Position numbers and translations under genes: made by a program. DNA of 17,604 nucleotides. Origin: Clostridia bacterium (GTDB taxonomy: Bacteria > Bacillota > Clostridia > Oscillospirales > Acutalibacteraceae). Position 1 is the first letter of the stretch. Every line of letters starts with the position of its first letter. This document shows, in pieces, positions 7,895-14,387 of the stretch. Location of the stretch: positions 1 to 17,604 of the forward strand of contig JAFNZJ010000121.1 in assembly GCA_017382915.1 (NCBI GenBank), in the 5' to 3' direction. The notes under the pieces were generated by a model, which saw nothing but the letters and a program-made list of their open reading frames with translations, was not told the origin of the DNA and ran no database searches.

Positions 7895-7923
7895 ATTATA
7901 TCACCAAAATTTTATAAAATCAA
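7895..7923 (-). promoter_or_regulatory. sigma-A promoter for the PHP gene
   Basis: On the minus strand TTGATT (7918-7923) and a perfect TATAAT (7895-7900) are 17 bases apart, with TGA just before the -10 making it extended. It lies about 25 bases upstream of the start codon. Confidence 0.75.
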
Positions 7924-7974
7924 TACAAAAAGAACTATCAAGGGAACTATATACCCTGTTTTTTAGTATTAGAG

Positions 7975-8004
7975 TTGAAAAAGCATATAAATTTATGTTA
8001 AAAT
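7975..8004 (+). promoter_or_regulatory. Promoter for the DUF3221-like lipoprotein gene
   Basis: TTGAAA at 7975-7980 and TAAAAT at 7999-8004 are 18 bases apart, with TG one base before the -10. The start codon follows 18 bases later. It diverges from the PHP promoter. Confidence 0.6.
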
Positions 8005-8022
8005 ATAAAAGAGGTGTTTTTT

Positions 8023-8364
8023 ATGAAAAAAAGCATTAAAATATTAGTTGCGGTTTTGGTTTTAATTGCACTTAATGCAACCACAGTTTTTGTAATATGT
8101 GGTTGTAATGATACCGAAAACCTAAATCCTTCATTTACAGCAACTGTGCTTGAAACCGAACCAAAGCTTTTAGTTACACCTGACGCCGACACAAATGAAG
8201 CAAAAAGCAGCGATAAAATTTATGTAAGCACCAATTTAATTAGCAAAAACCCACTACCTGAACTAAGTGTTGGACAAAAAATCAAAATAGTTTATAGTGG
8301 CGAAATAGCCGAAAGTTACCCCGCACAAATAATCAATGTTTTTGCAATATATGAAGCCGATTAG
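8023..8364 (+). CDS. Small secreted lipoprotein, DUF3221-like
   Basis: A 113-residue protein with a hydrophobic signal (about residues 4-25) ending ICGC, so Cys28 is the likely lipidated cysteine. The mature part has an OB-like pattern: FTATVLE, then KIYVSTNL, then LSVGQKIKIVYSGEIAESYPAQI. The last stretch resembles the DUF3221/YobA group, whose function is unknown. It should sit on the outer face of the membrane. The ATG at 8023 has GAGG eight bases upstream; an in-frame GTG at 8014 overlaps that site and is rejected. The gene stands alone, with its own promoter and a terminator directly after its stop. The family assignment is from memory and moderate. Confidence 0.75.
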   Translation: MKKSIKILVAVLVLIALNATTVFVICGCNDTENLNPSFTATVLETEPKLLVTPDADTNEAKSSDKIYVSTNLISKNPLPELSVGQKIKIVYSGEIAESYPAQIINVFAIYEAD

Positions 8365-8402
8365 GGCATAAAAAAGCACCCGCTTGGATGCTTTTTTATG
8401 CC
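8365..8402. terminator. Bidirectional terminator
   Basis: A 14-bp perfect stem (8365-8378 with 8389-8402) has a ten-base loop. Its arms carry A6 and T6 runs, and TTTTT follows on the plus strand. It separates the lipoprotein gene from the convergent membrane protein gene, whose stop codon lies inside the right arm. Confidence 0.85.
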
Positions 8403-8935
8403 TTTTTAAATAATGCTTTAAATATTTTTCTAACTAATGGCTGAATAAAGAATAACTGGCTAAATAACGCAAAGGGGAAATTAAAGCAAACTAATCTTAC
8501 CCAATTAGCAAGTAGGGTTAAAACATCAAAGCCCACAAAGTATGGGTAATAAATTATTGCGGCAAGAAAGCTCATTGCGGGGCACATAAGGGCCACCGTT
8601 GCTGAAATTATAGCACATTCAAAAATTACGGGGTGGGTTGTTTTTGGGTCAAATACCTTTGTTGCCAATTTGAATGAGCAGGGACTACCCATAACATTTT
8701 CTAAAGTAAAGGCTAGCACAAACTCTAAAAGAACCACCGCCCATATGGGAAAGGTGCGACCAAACATCATAACGCCGCCGTTTTTATAAATTCCATCCAG
8801 CACACCTGTAGCACCCGCAATGCTACGGAAAAATTCGCCCTCCACAACATATAGGTTGTAAAAAACAAAGGCGTGCACCGTTATAACAACGGTAATCAGT
8901 GCAAAAATAGTTCTTTGAAATTTGGTTGTTGGCAT
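8396..8935 (-). CDS. Four-helix integral membrane protein, DUF2798-like
   Basis: A 179-residue protein with four hydrophobic segments, at about 9-29, 62-80, 103-128 and 148-168. It starts MPTTKFQRTIFALI and contains FDPKTTHPVIFECAI and CPAMSF, then NFPFALFSQLFFIQPLVR near the end. This arrangement resembles clostridial proteins with two tandem DUF2798 units of two helices each, a family with no established function. The start at 8935 has AAAGGAG at the right distance; in-frame codons further upstream would read through that site. A long stem-loop followed by seven T residues lies between the trxB-like gene and this start. That hairpin either ends upstream transcription or controls entry into this gene. 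No separate promoter was recognised. Confidence 0.72.
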   Translation of the reverse strand: MPTTKFQRTIFALITVVITVHAFVFYNLYVVEGEFFRSIAGATGVLDGIYKNGGVMMFGRTFPIWAVVLLEFVLAFTLENVMGSPCSFKLATKVFDPKTTHPVIFECAIISATVALMCPAMSFLAAIIYYPYFVGFDVLTLLANWVRLVCFNFPFALFSQLFFIQPLVRKIFKALFKKA

Positions 8936-8962
8936 AATAAAATCTCCTTTAAATTTTAAATA

Positions 8963-9039
8963 AAAAAACACACATAGCATAACGGGTAAATCCTTACAAA
9001 CTACCGTAATCAGATTTACGCAATTGATGCTACATGTGT
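8963..9039 (-). terminator. Long three-tier stem-loop with T7 tract (terminator or attenuator)
   Basis: Read on the minus strand, three nested stems occur: an outer arm of 11-13 bases with a two-base bulge (9027-9039 with 8971-8981), a middle 7-bp stem (9013-9019 with 8987-8993) and an inner 4-bp stem (9006-9009 with 8995-8998). Seven T residues follow at 8969-8963. It lies 28 bases from the DUF2798-like start and 26 bases past the trxB-like stop. It could be a trxB terminator or a regulated leader; no known riboswitch class was recognised. Confidence 0.6.
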
Positions 9040-9065
9040 CGTTTTGTTTTGTTTTTATTTAATTT

Positions 9066-9974
9066 TTATAGTTCATCCACAAAGCGGCAGGCAGCAAGTG
9101 CTGCTACTGCGCCATCACCTGTGGCGGTGGTTACCTGCCTGATTTTTTTGGTGCGGCAGTCACCTGCTACGAATATACCGGGTACTGCGCCGTTTGGTGC
9201 GCAGTCCTCACCTGACACTATATAACCATATTCATCAAGCTTAAGTACATCCTTAAAGGGGTCATTTTCGGGCTTTTGACCAATGGCAACAAATATACCA
9301 TCCACCTCAAGCAGTTTTTGTTCATCACCTTTTTTTAGGGTGATGCCGGTCATTGATTTTTCACCCAAAAGTTCAGTAACCAATGTGCCTAAAATTACTG
9401 TTATATTATCCTTTTTGGCAATTTCTTTTTGCAGGCGTTCCTCACCCGTTAAAAAGTCAAGGTTTTGCACCACATAAACATGGGTACAGCCTTCGCTAAG
9501 GGCAATAGCCTCCTGCAATGCGGTATTACCGCCGCCAATAACCGCAACGGTTTTACCCTTATAAAAGGCGCCGTCACAAACGGCACAGTATGAAACACCC
9601 TCACCAATAAGTTCATTTTCATTGGGCAGACCTAACTGGCGGTGCTTTGAGCCTGCGGCGATAATAACGCTTTTTGCCACATAATCGGCACCTTCACAGT
9701 GAACGGTAAAGTTACCGCCCTCACCCTCAATACCGGTTACGGTATCAAGTTCAATATCGGCGCCCTGAAATGATACCTGGTCAATAAGCTTTTCGGCAAA
9801 TTCATTGCCGCTCATTACATTAAAGCCGGGGTAGTTTTCAACCCTTGGAGAATATGTAATTTGACCGCCAAAGGTTTCTTTTTCAATTACTAAAACGGTT
9901 TTATCTGCCCTACGGGCGTAAAGTGCGGCGGTAAGACCTGCGGGGCCTGCGCCTACTACTATAATGTCATACAC
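9066..9974 (-). CDS. trxB: Thioredoxin-reductase-like flavoprotein lacking the HRRxxxR motif
   Basis: A 302-residue flavoprotein disulfide reductase of the low-molecular-weight thioredoxin reductase fold. FAD-binding GAGPAG is at residues 8-13, the redox-active CAVC at 130-133, a dinucleotide motif GGGNTA at 147-152, and GIFVAGDCR near the end. In NADPH-dependent enzymes an HRRxxxR motif binds the 2'-phosphate; here that place reads VQNLDFLTGEER (169-180), so NADPH may not be the donor. The likely role is to reduce a redoxin, and the neighbouring nrdD carries one as a C-terminal domain. The start is GTG at 9974, with GGGAAG about ten bases upstream. No promoter was seen in the 64 bases after nrdD, so expression probably depends on read-through from nrdD. 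Confidence 0.88.
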   Translation of the reverse strand: MYDIIVVGAGPAGLTAALYARRADKTVLVIEKETFGGQITYSPRVENYPGFNVMSGNEFAEKLIDQVSFQGADIELDTVTGIEGEGGNFTVHCEGADYVAKSVIIAAGSKHRQLGLPNENELIGEGVSYCAVCDGAFYKGKTVAVIGGGNTALQEAIALSEGCTHVYVVQNLDFLTGEERLQKEIAKKDNITVILGTLVTELLGEKSMTGITLKKGDEQKLLEVDGIFVAIGQKPENDPFKDVLKLDEYGYIVSGEDCAPNGAVPGIFVAGDCRTKKIRQVTTATGDGAVAALAACRFVDEL

Positions 9975-9996
9975 CGTAAATTCACTTCCCTTAGAT

Positions 9997-10028
9997 AAAC
10001 AATCCGCACCGAGCGATGCGGATTGTTT
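9997..10028. terminator. Hairpin between nrdD and the trxB-like gene, weak T-tract on the minus strand
   Basis: A 12-bp perfect stem (9997-10008 with 10017-10028) has an eight-base loop. On the minus strand, the direction of both flanking genes, it is followed only by ATCTAAGG beyond the TTT in the stem. It is therefore likely to be a leaky terminator that lowers, but does not abolish, trxB expression. Confidence 0.65.
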
Positions 10029-10038
10029 TTTGGTTTAA

Positions 10039-12429
10039 TTATTTAACAGACTGTGCTGATTCGGCAAATGCCTTAATGTTTGAAAGGTTAACTATCTTCT
10101 CAGTCTGACCGCCTGCGTTTACAATAAGGGTGGGTGCTTGATGAATATCATACTCAGCAACCAATGCAGGATTTTCATCTGCATAAACCTTTTCATAAGC
10201 GATGCCGGCTTTTTCTAAGAATTTTTCTGCCATTTTGCAGTTGGGACAGGTTGCGGTTGCAAAAAGCATAACCTTTTCCTCTGCGGGGCAAGCGAAGTCT
10301 TTATCACTTACTGTGGCGGGTGCGTTTTTCTTAGATACTAACTCTTTACCAAACTTAGCAGGCTCATAAACCTTTCTGTGCTTGTATTCCTGTGATTTAC
10401 CATCGTTCCAGTTTTGAACGGGGCGATAGTAACCGGTAATACGGCTATAAACCTCAGTCTTTTCACCACAGTGGGGGCAGGTATACTGCTCACCTGCGAT
10501 GTAACCGTGACTCTTACATACTGAATAGGTAGGTGAAAGAGTATAGTAAGGAAGCTTATAGTTTTCAGCAATTTTGCGGATAAGGTTTGCAGCTGCCTTC
10601 CAATCGGGGAGTTTTTCACCAAGGAATGCGTGGAAAACGGTACCCGAAGTGTAAAGGGTTTGAAGCTCGTCTTGAATATCAAGTGCTGCGAAAATATCAT
10701 CGGTATAACCAACAGGCAGGTGTGAAGAGTTGGTGTAGTAAGGTGCCTCACCCTGGGTTTGGTCAGATGCGGTGATAATGTCAGGATAGTGCTTAAGGTC
10801 ATGCTTAGCAAGACGGAAGCTGGTAGACTCAGCAGGAGTTGCCTCAAGGTTGTAAAGGTCGCCATACTCTTCCTGATAGTCAGAAAGGCGCTCACGCATA
10901 TGGTTAAGAACCTCTTTTGAGAATTCCTGTGTGGCTTCATTGGTCATATCTGCCTTAAGCCATTTTGCGTTAAGACCAACCTCATTCATACCAACAAGGC
11001 CGATGGTTGAGAAGTGGTTATCAAAGCTGCCAAGGTAACGCTTGGTGTAGGGATAAAGGCCCTCTTCAAGAAGGTTGGTAATAACCTTTCTTTTGATTTT
11101 AAGTGAACGGGCTGAAATATCCATCATATGGTCAAGTCTTTGATAGAACTCTTCAGGGGTGTTTGCAAGGTAGGCAATTCTGGGCAGGTTGATGGTAACA
11201 ACACCAACAGAACCGGTGCTTTCACCGCTACCGAAGAAGCCGCCTGACTTTTTGCGGAGCTCACGAAGGTCTAAACGAAGTCTGCAGCACATACTACGAA
11301 CATCGCTGGGCTCCATATCGCTGTTGATATAGTTTGAGAAGTAAGGAGTACCGTATTTTGAGGTCATCTCAAAAAGGAGCTTGTTGTTTTCGGTTTCAGA
11401 CCAGTCAAAGTCACTGGTAATTGAATAGGTAGGAATAGGATACTGGAAGCCGCGGCCGTTAGCATCGCCCTCAATCATGATTTCAATGAAGGCCCTGTTA
11501 ACCATATCCATTTCTTTTTTACAGTCTTTATATTTAAAGGGCATTTCCTTGCCGCCTACAATGGCGTTAAGCTCTGCAAGGTCGTTAGGAACGGTCCAGT
11601 CTAAGGTGATGTTTGAGAAGGGAGCCTGTGTACCCCAACGAGAAGGAGTATTTACACCGTAAACAAAGGACTCAATGCACTTTTTAACCTGGTCATAATC
11701 AAGGTTGTCTGCCTTAACAAAGGGTGCTAAATAGGTATCAAATGATGAGAAAGCCTGTGCGCCTGCCCATTCATTTTGCATAATACCAAGGAAGTTAACC
11801 ATTTGGTTACAAAGGGTGGCAAGGTGCTTAGCAGGGGCAGAGGTAATTTTACCGGTAACGCCGCCAAGACCTTCTTGAATTAACTGCTTAAGTGACCAAC
11901 CTGCACAGTAACCGGTAAGCATTGATAAATCGTGAATGTGAATATCAGCATTGCGGTGTGCATTGGCAATATCATCATCATAAATTTCGCTAAGCCAGTA
12001 GTTAGCGGTGATAGCGCCTGAGTTATTAAGAATAAGACCACCTACTGAATAGGTAACGGTGGAGTTTTCTTTAACGCGCCAGTCATTAACCTTAACATAG
12101 TCATCAACAATTTGCTTATAATCCAAAATGGTGGACTTAATGTTACGGAGCTTTTCACGCTGACGGCGATAAAGGATGTATGCCTTTGCTACATCGGCAT
12201 AGCCTGCCTGTACCAAAACAGACTCAACGCTGTCCTGAATATCCTCAACAGCGATATGATGGTCTTTGATTTTTGGTTCAAAATCGGCAGTAACCTTAAG
12301 TGCCAAAAAGTCAATAATGTTTTGGTTAAAATCTTTTTCTTGGGCTTCAAACGCCATGGTAATTGCTTCAGAGATTTTGCTTAAATTAAATTCAACTATT
12401 TTTCCGTCTCTTTTAATTACGTTGTACAT
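10039..12429 (-). CDS. nrdD: Anaerobic (class III) ribonucleoside-triphosphate reductase with C-terminal redoxin domain
   Basis: NrdD converts ribonucleoside triphosphates to deoxyribonucleotides with a glycyl radical. The 796-residue protein begins with an ATP-cone (about 1-95, MYNVIKRDGK). The catalytic barrel has Cys175 (TGYCAGW) and MCCRL with Cys381-Cys382, followed by VTINLPRIAY. A zinc region contains CPHC, and the probable radical glycine is Gly666 in RITGYYRPV. NrdD usually ends soon after this loop. Here about 80 more residues (717-796) form a glutaredoxin/thioredoxin-like domain with CPNC (728-731) and a cis-Pro motif QAPTL. This fits the formate-independent, redoxin-reduced subtype. 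The ATG at 12429 follows AAGGAG; upstream in-frame codons would place that site inside the gene. The promoter and paired NrdR-like boxes lie directly upstream. Confidence 0.96.
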   Translation of the reverse strand: MYNVIKRDGKIVEFNLSKISEAITMAFEAQEKDFNQNIIDFLALKVTADFEPKIKDHHIAVEDIQDSVESVLVQAGYADVAKAYILYRRQREKLRNIKSTILDYKQIVDDYVKVNDWRVKENSTVTYSVGGLILNNSGAITANYWLSEIYDDDIANAHRNADIHIHDLSMLTGYCAGWSLKQLIQEGLGGVTGKITSAPAKHLATLCNQMVNFLGIMQNEWAGAQAFSSFDTYLAPFVKADNLDYDQVKKCIESFVYGVNTPSRWGTQAPFSNITLDWTVPNDLAELNAIVGGKEMPFKYKDCKKEMDMVNRAFIEIMIEGDANGRGFQYPIPTYSITSDFDWSETENNKLLFEMTSKYGTPYFSNYINSDMEPSDVRSMCCRLRLDLRELRKKSGGFFGSGESTGSVGVVTINLPRIAYLANTPEEFYQRLDHMMDISARSLKIKRKVITNLLEEGLYPYTKRYLGSFDNHFSTIGLVGMNEVGLNAKWLKADMTNEATQEFSKEVLNHMRERLSDYQEEYGDLYNLEATPAESTSFRLAKHDLKHYPDIITASDQTQGEAPYYTNSSHLPVGYTDDIFAALDIQDELQTLYTSGTVFHAFLGEKLPDWKAAANLIRKIAENYKLPYYTLSPTYSVCKSHGYIAGEQYTCPHCGEKTEVYSRITGYYRPVQNWNDGKSQEYKHRKVYEPAKFGKELVSKKNAPATVSDKDFACPAEEKVMLFATATCPNCKMAEKFLEKAGIAYEKVYADENPALVAEYDIHQAPTLIVNAGGQTEKIVNLSNIKAFAESAQSVK

Positions 12430-12467
12430 AACATATTTTCTCCTTTTCATTTTCTGGTGCGTATACA

Positions 12468-12496
12468 AGTATATTATATCTTGTGGCGTTTGTCAA
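12468..12496 (-). promoter_or_regulatory. sigma-A promoter for nrdD
   Basis: On the minus strand a perfect TTGACA (12491-12496) and TATACT (12468-12473) are exactly 17 bases apart, 38 bases upstream of the chosen start. It is one of the best promoters in the window, and NrdR-like boxes sit just upstream of its -35. Confidence 0.88.
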
Positions 12497-12503
12497 TAGC
12501 AAA

Positions 12504-12519
12504 ATACAAAATATTGTAA
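12504..12519. promoter_or_regulatory. NrdR-like box, proximal, upstream of nrdD
   Basis: ATACAAAATATTGTAA matches the NrdR consensus acaCwAtATaTwGtgt at 12 of 16 positions, including nine of the ten core positions. It ends eight bases from the nrdD -35. Its start is exactly 32 bp from that of the second box, the helical phasing expected for cooperative NrdR binding. Confidence 0.72.
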
Positions 12520-12535
12520 ATATTTTTTAACCCAA

Positions 12536-12551
12536 ACACTAGATATTGTAT
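12536..12551. promoter_or_regulatory. NrdR-like box, distal, upstream of nrdD
   Basis: ACACTAGATATTGTAT matches the NrdR consensus at 14 of 16 positions. Sixteen bases separate it from the proximal box, the usual spacing in known nrd promoters. NrdR itself is not encoded in this window. Confidence 0.8.
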
Positions 12552-12562
12552 GTGAAAAGCTA

Positions 12563-13255
12563 TTAAAGTCCGCGCACCTCGGCCCTTGGCAGGCGATTTT
12601 TGAGCAAATTCAACAAACTTCGCATCTGGTTTTCGTCATATCCGTGAAGTGAGTCATTTATTAAGTTGCCCGAATCCTCAAAGGCTTGTAAAAAGTACTT
12701 GCTATCCCCTTCAAGCCAGTCGGCAATATCATTGATTTCATTTTCACCGTGAAGCTCCTTAACTACGGTTGTGCGGAATTCATAATCAACCGTACCCTTT
12801 TTAAGAAAGTCCACACTGCGCTTAATGGGTGCAATGTTAAAGCCCTGTATTCCGGTTGCCCTACCATACCCCGATGGGGAGCTTTTAATATCCATTGCTA
12901 CATAATCAATAAGCCCTTTTTCAACAAGGGTAATCATTTTATCGGGTAAAAAGCCGTTGGTATCAAGCTTTACGGCATAGCCCATATCCCTTATTTTTAT
13001 TATAAACTGCTCTAAATCGGGTTGCAGGGTTGGTTCGCCACCCGTAATGCAAACGCCGTCTAAAACACCCTTGCGCTTATTTAAAAAGTCAAAAAATTCA
13101 TCCTCGGTCATTAGGGGTACATATTCAGGTCCTATTACAAGTGATGCGTTATGGCAAAAGGGACAGCGGAAATTACAGCCACCCGTAAAAACGGTGCAGG
13201 CCATTTTGCCGGGGAAATCTAAAAGGGTTAATTTTTGAAGACCCATAATTTTCAT
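12563..13255 (-). CDS. nrdG: Anaerobic ribonucleotide reductase activating protein, radical SAM (NrdG)
   Basis: NrdG is a [4Fe-4S] radical SAM enzyme that generates the glycyl radical on NrdD. This 230-residue protein has the signature cysteines Cys27, Cys31 and Cys34 in GGCNFRCPFCHN, and GGEP at 72-75 for SAM binding. The opening GLQKLTLLDFPGKMACTVF is typical of the longer NrdG2 group (about 230 residues), which is larger than the E. coli enzyme. The ATG at 13255 has AGAGG on its upstream side; a second in-frame ATG three codons later is possible. It lies upstream of nrdD with no terminator between them, so read-through into nrdD can occur besides nrdD's own promoter. It has its own promoter and shares an NrdR box with the divergent coiled-coil gene. 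Confidence 0.95.
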   Translation of the reverse strand: MKIMGLQKLTLLDFPGKMACTVFTGGCNFRCPFCHNASLVIGPEYVPLMTEDEFFDFLNKRKGVLDGVCITGGEPTLQPDLEQFIIKIRDMGYAVKLDTNGFLPDKMITLVEKGLIDYVAMDIKSSPSGYGRATGIQGFNIAPIKRSVDFLKKGTVDYEFRTTVVKELHGENEINDIADWLEGDSKYFLQAFEDSGNLINDSLHGYDENQMRSLLNLLKNRLPRAEVRGL

Positions 13256-13296
13256 AATATATTACCTCTTTATAAAAAAGTTATTGCTCTTTTTTA

Positions 13297-13325
13297 ATAA
13301 TACCACACATTTGTATAAATAACAA
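13297..13325 (-). promoter_or_regulatory. Promoter for nrdG
   Basis: On the minus strand TTGTTA (13320-13325) and TATTAT (13297-13302) are 17 bases apart, with TGG before the -10 making it extended. The NrdR box at 13344-13359 lies 18 bases upstream of this -35. Confidence 0.65.
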
Positions 13326-13336
13326 TAAAAAACTGA

Positions 13337-13365
13337 TTGATTTACACAATATATTGTGGTAGAAT
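13337..13365 (+). promoter_or_regulatory. Promoter for the coiled-coil gene, with an NrdR box in its spacer
   Basis: TTGATT (13337-13342) and TAGAAT (13360-13365) are 17 bases apart, and the NrdR box occupies nearly the whole spacer. An alternative -10, TATAGT at 13365-13370, would still leave the box overlapping the promoter. Binding there would be expected to repress. Confidence 0.6.
13344..13359. promoter_or_regulatory. Near-perfect NrdR box between nrdG and the divergent coiled-coil gene
   Basis: ACACAATATATTGTGG matches the NrdR consensus acaCwAtATaTwGtgt at 15 of 16 positions. It fills the spacer of the plus-strand promoter (13337-13365) and lies upstream of the nrdG -35. I found no convincing second box at one helical-turn multiple on either side, although NrdR normally binds pairs. 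Confidence 0.85.
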
Positions 13366-13404
13366 ATAGTAAAGCATAAATAAAACCTTTACGGAGGATA
13401 TATT

Positions 13405-14103
13405 ATGAAAAAAAGTGAACTGCTTGTTCAAAATCAATCTCTCTTTGCAGAGGTTGAGCGCAGAGCAACAGAAATTGAGGGACTTAAAATTAAAATTGAA
13501 GAGCTCACTGAAAAGGCCGCAGATATTATTAAGGAAAATGATGAGCTTAAAAAAGCCCTTGAAGAGCTTAAGGCACAAAACCAAGAGCTTGAACAGCTTA
13601 ATAAGCAATTGCATATTTCTGCCCTACAAGGCATTACATTAAATAATGATGCCCAAACTGTAGAAGACGATGCTACCGAAGAGGCTTATGAGCAGCAAGA
13701 GGTTTTAGAGGAAGTTTTAGAGCCTGAAGCCGTGACCGAAGCCGTGACCGAACCCGAGTCCGAACCCGAGTCCGAACCCGAGCCCGAGGTTTTGCCTGAG
13801 CAACCGATAGACCAGTTTAAAAAAACAGAGCAACCCGCATTTACCCCCGCCCCCGAGGAGCTTAGCTTATACGGTGCAGAGGTTATTGGCAGGGTAACAC
13901 GAGTTACAGCAAGTGTGCTGAATAAAATTGAGCAGATAGGCGGCGACGCCGCGGCAAGCCTTAACACACTGGCGCTTGGCAAAAATGAAAGCATTAAGTT
14001 TGCGGTGCTATCTTTAGCGCAAAGCGGTAGAGAGCCAAACGAAATCAAGGCAGAAATGGACCGCCTGGCAAACGAAGCAATAATTTATTTAAAAAGTATA
14101 TAA
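13405..14103 (+). CDS. Unrecognised coiled-coil protein with acidic repeat linker
   Basis: I do not recognise this 232-residue protein. Residues 3-72 have a heptad pattern rich in Leu, Glu and Lys (for example LKKALEELKAQNQELEQLN) and should form a long coiled coil. Residues 84-135 are an acidic, proline-containing linker that includes a run of EAVT and EPES units encoded by 12-bp tandem repeats. Residues 152-232 look like a compact helical domain, with LGKNESIKFAVLSLAQSG and a final amphipathic helix. There are no cysteines, signal peptide or membrane segment, so it should be cytoplasmic. The ATG at 13405 follows GGAGG by six bases. The gene diverges from nrdG, shares an NrdR box with it, and is followed by a strong terminator, so it is transcribed alone. 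A structural or DNA-replication-linked role is only a guess. Confidence 0.85.
   Translation: MKKSELLVQNQSLFAEVERRATEIEGLKIKIEELTEKAADIIKENDELKKALEELKAQNQELEQLNKQLHISALQGITLNNDAQTVEDDATEEAYEQQEVLEEVLEPEAVTEAVTEPESEPESEPEPEVLPEQPIDQFKKTEQPAFTPAPEELSLYGAEVIGRVTRVTASVLNKIEQIGGDAAASLNTLALGKNESIKFAVLSLAQSGREPNEIKAEMDRLANEAIIYLKSI
13726..13785 (+). repeat. Five tandem 12-bp units inside the coiled-coil gene
   Basis: Two copies of GAAGCCGTGACC are followed by two of GAACCCGAGTCC and one GAACCCGAGCCC, in frame, encoding EAVT, EAVT, EPES, EPES and EPEP. The unit is GC-richer than the rest of the gene. Such repeats change copy number by slippage, so linker length may vary between strains. Confidence 0.88.
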
Positions 14104-14108
14104 AAGAA

Positions 14109-14141
14109 AAAAGCACTTAGGTTTTTCGCCTAAGTGCTTTT
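14109..14141. terminator. Bidirectional terminator
   Basis: A 13-bp perfect stem (14109-14121 with 14129-14141) has a seven-base loop. A-runs lie on the left and T-runs on the right, so it ends the coiled-coil gene on the plus strand and the arginine operon with its XRE gene on the minus strand, where TTTTTTCTTTT is read. Confidence 0.9.
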
Positions 14142-14142
14142 A

Positions 14143-14385
14143 TTATAGTCCTTTAAAAAACTCATCAAAATCGCAGTTATAAATACTTTTAAGTTCAATA
14201 ATAACGCTAACCTTTATATTTAATTCCCCGGACTCGTATTTTGCATATGTGGTTCTACCAATATCACAACCACGCCTTTGCAGCTCTGCACACAGTTTTT
14301 CTTGTGAAAGGCCGCTATTGTTTCTAAGTCGGCGTAAATTATAACCCATATTGCGGTCTCGCCTTAATTTTTGTTCCATAAGCAT
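14143..14385 (-). CDS. Small XRE-family helix-turn-helix regulator
   Basis: An 80-residue protein made up almost entirely of a Cro/CI-type helix-turn-helix: NLRRLRNNSGLSQEKLCAEL for the first helices, then RTTYAKYESGELNIKVSVII for the recognition helix and its continuation. There is no sensor domain. The first ATG (14385) lies two bases after the argF stop, and a second ATG two codons later is also possible. Neither has a strong ribosome binding site, so translation probably depends on coupling to argF. Being last in the arginine operon suggests it is made when arginine is being synthesised. Its target is unknown, and it could be a chance passenger. Confidence 0.82.
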   Translation of the reverse strand: MLMEQKLRRDRNMGYNLRRLRNNSGLSQEKLCAELQRRGCDIGRTTYAKYESGELNIKVSVIIELKSIYNCDFDEFFKGL

Positions 14386-14387
14386 TT

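Noticed and set aside
10338..10940. Second minus-strand reading frame of 200 codons inside nrdD
   Set aside because: It is a shifted frame within the conserved NrdD sequence, Ser/Thr/Leu-rich and without a ribosome binding site or family pattern.
12466..12486. ACAAGTATATTATATCTTGT over the nrdD -10 as a third NrdR box
   Set aside because: Its two halves are one base out of register and it lacks the CwATATATwG core; its start is 38 bp from the next box and not in 32-bp phase.
13302..13328. A second NrdR box one helical phase from the box at 13344
   Set aside because: The best stretches match only a half-site, so I report a single box.
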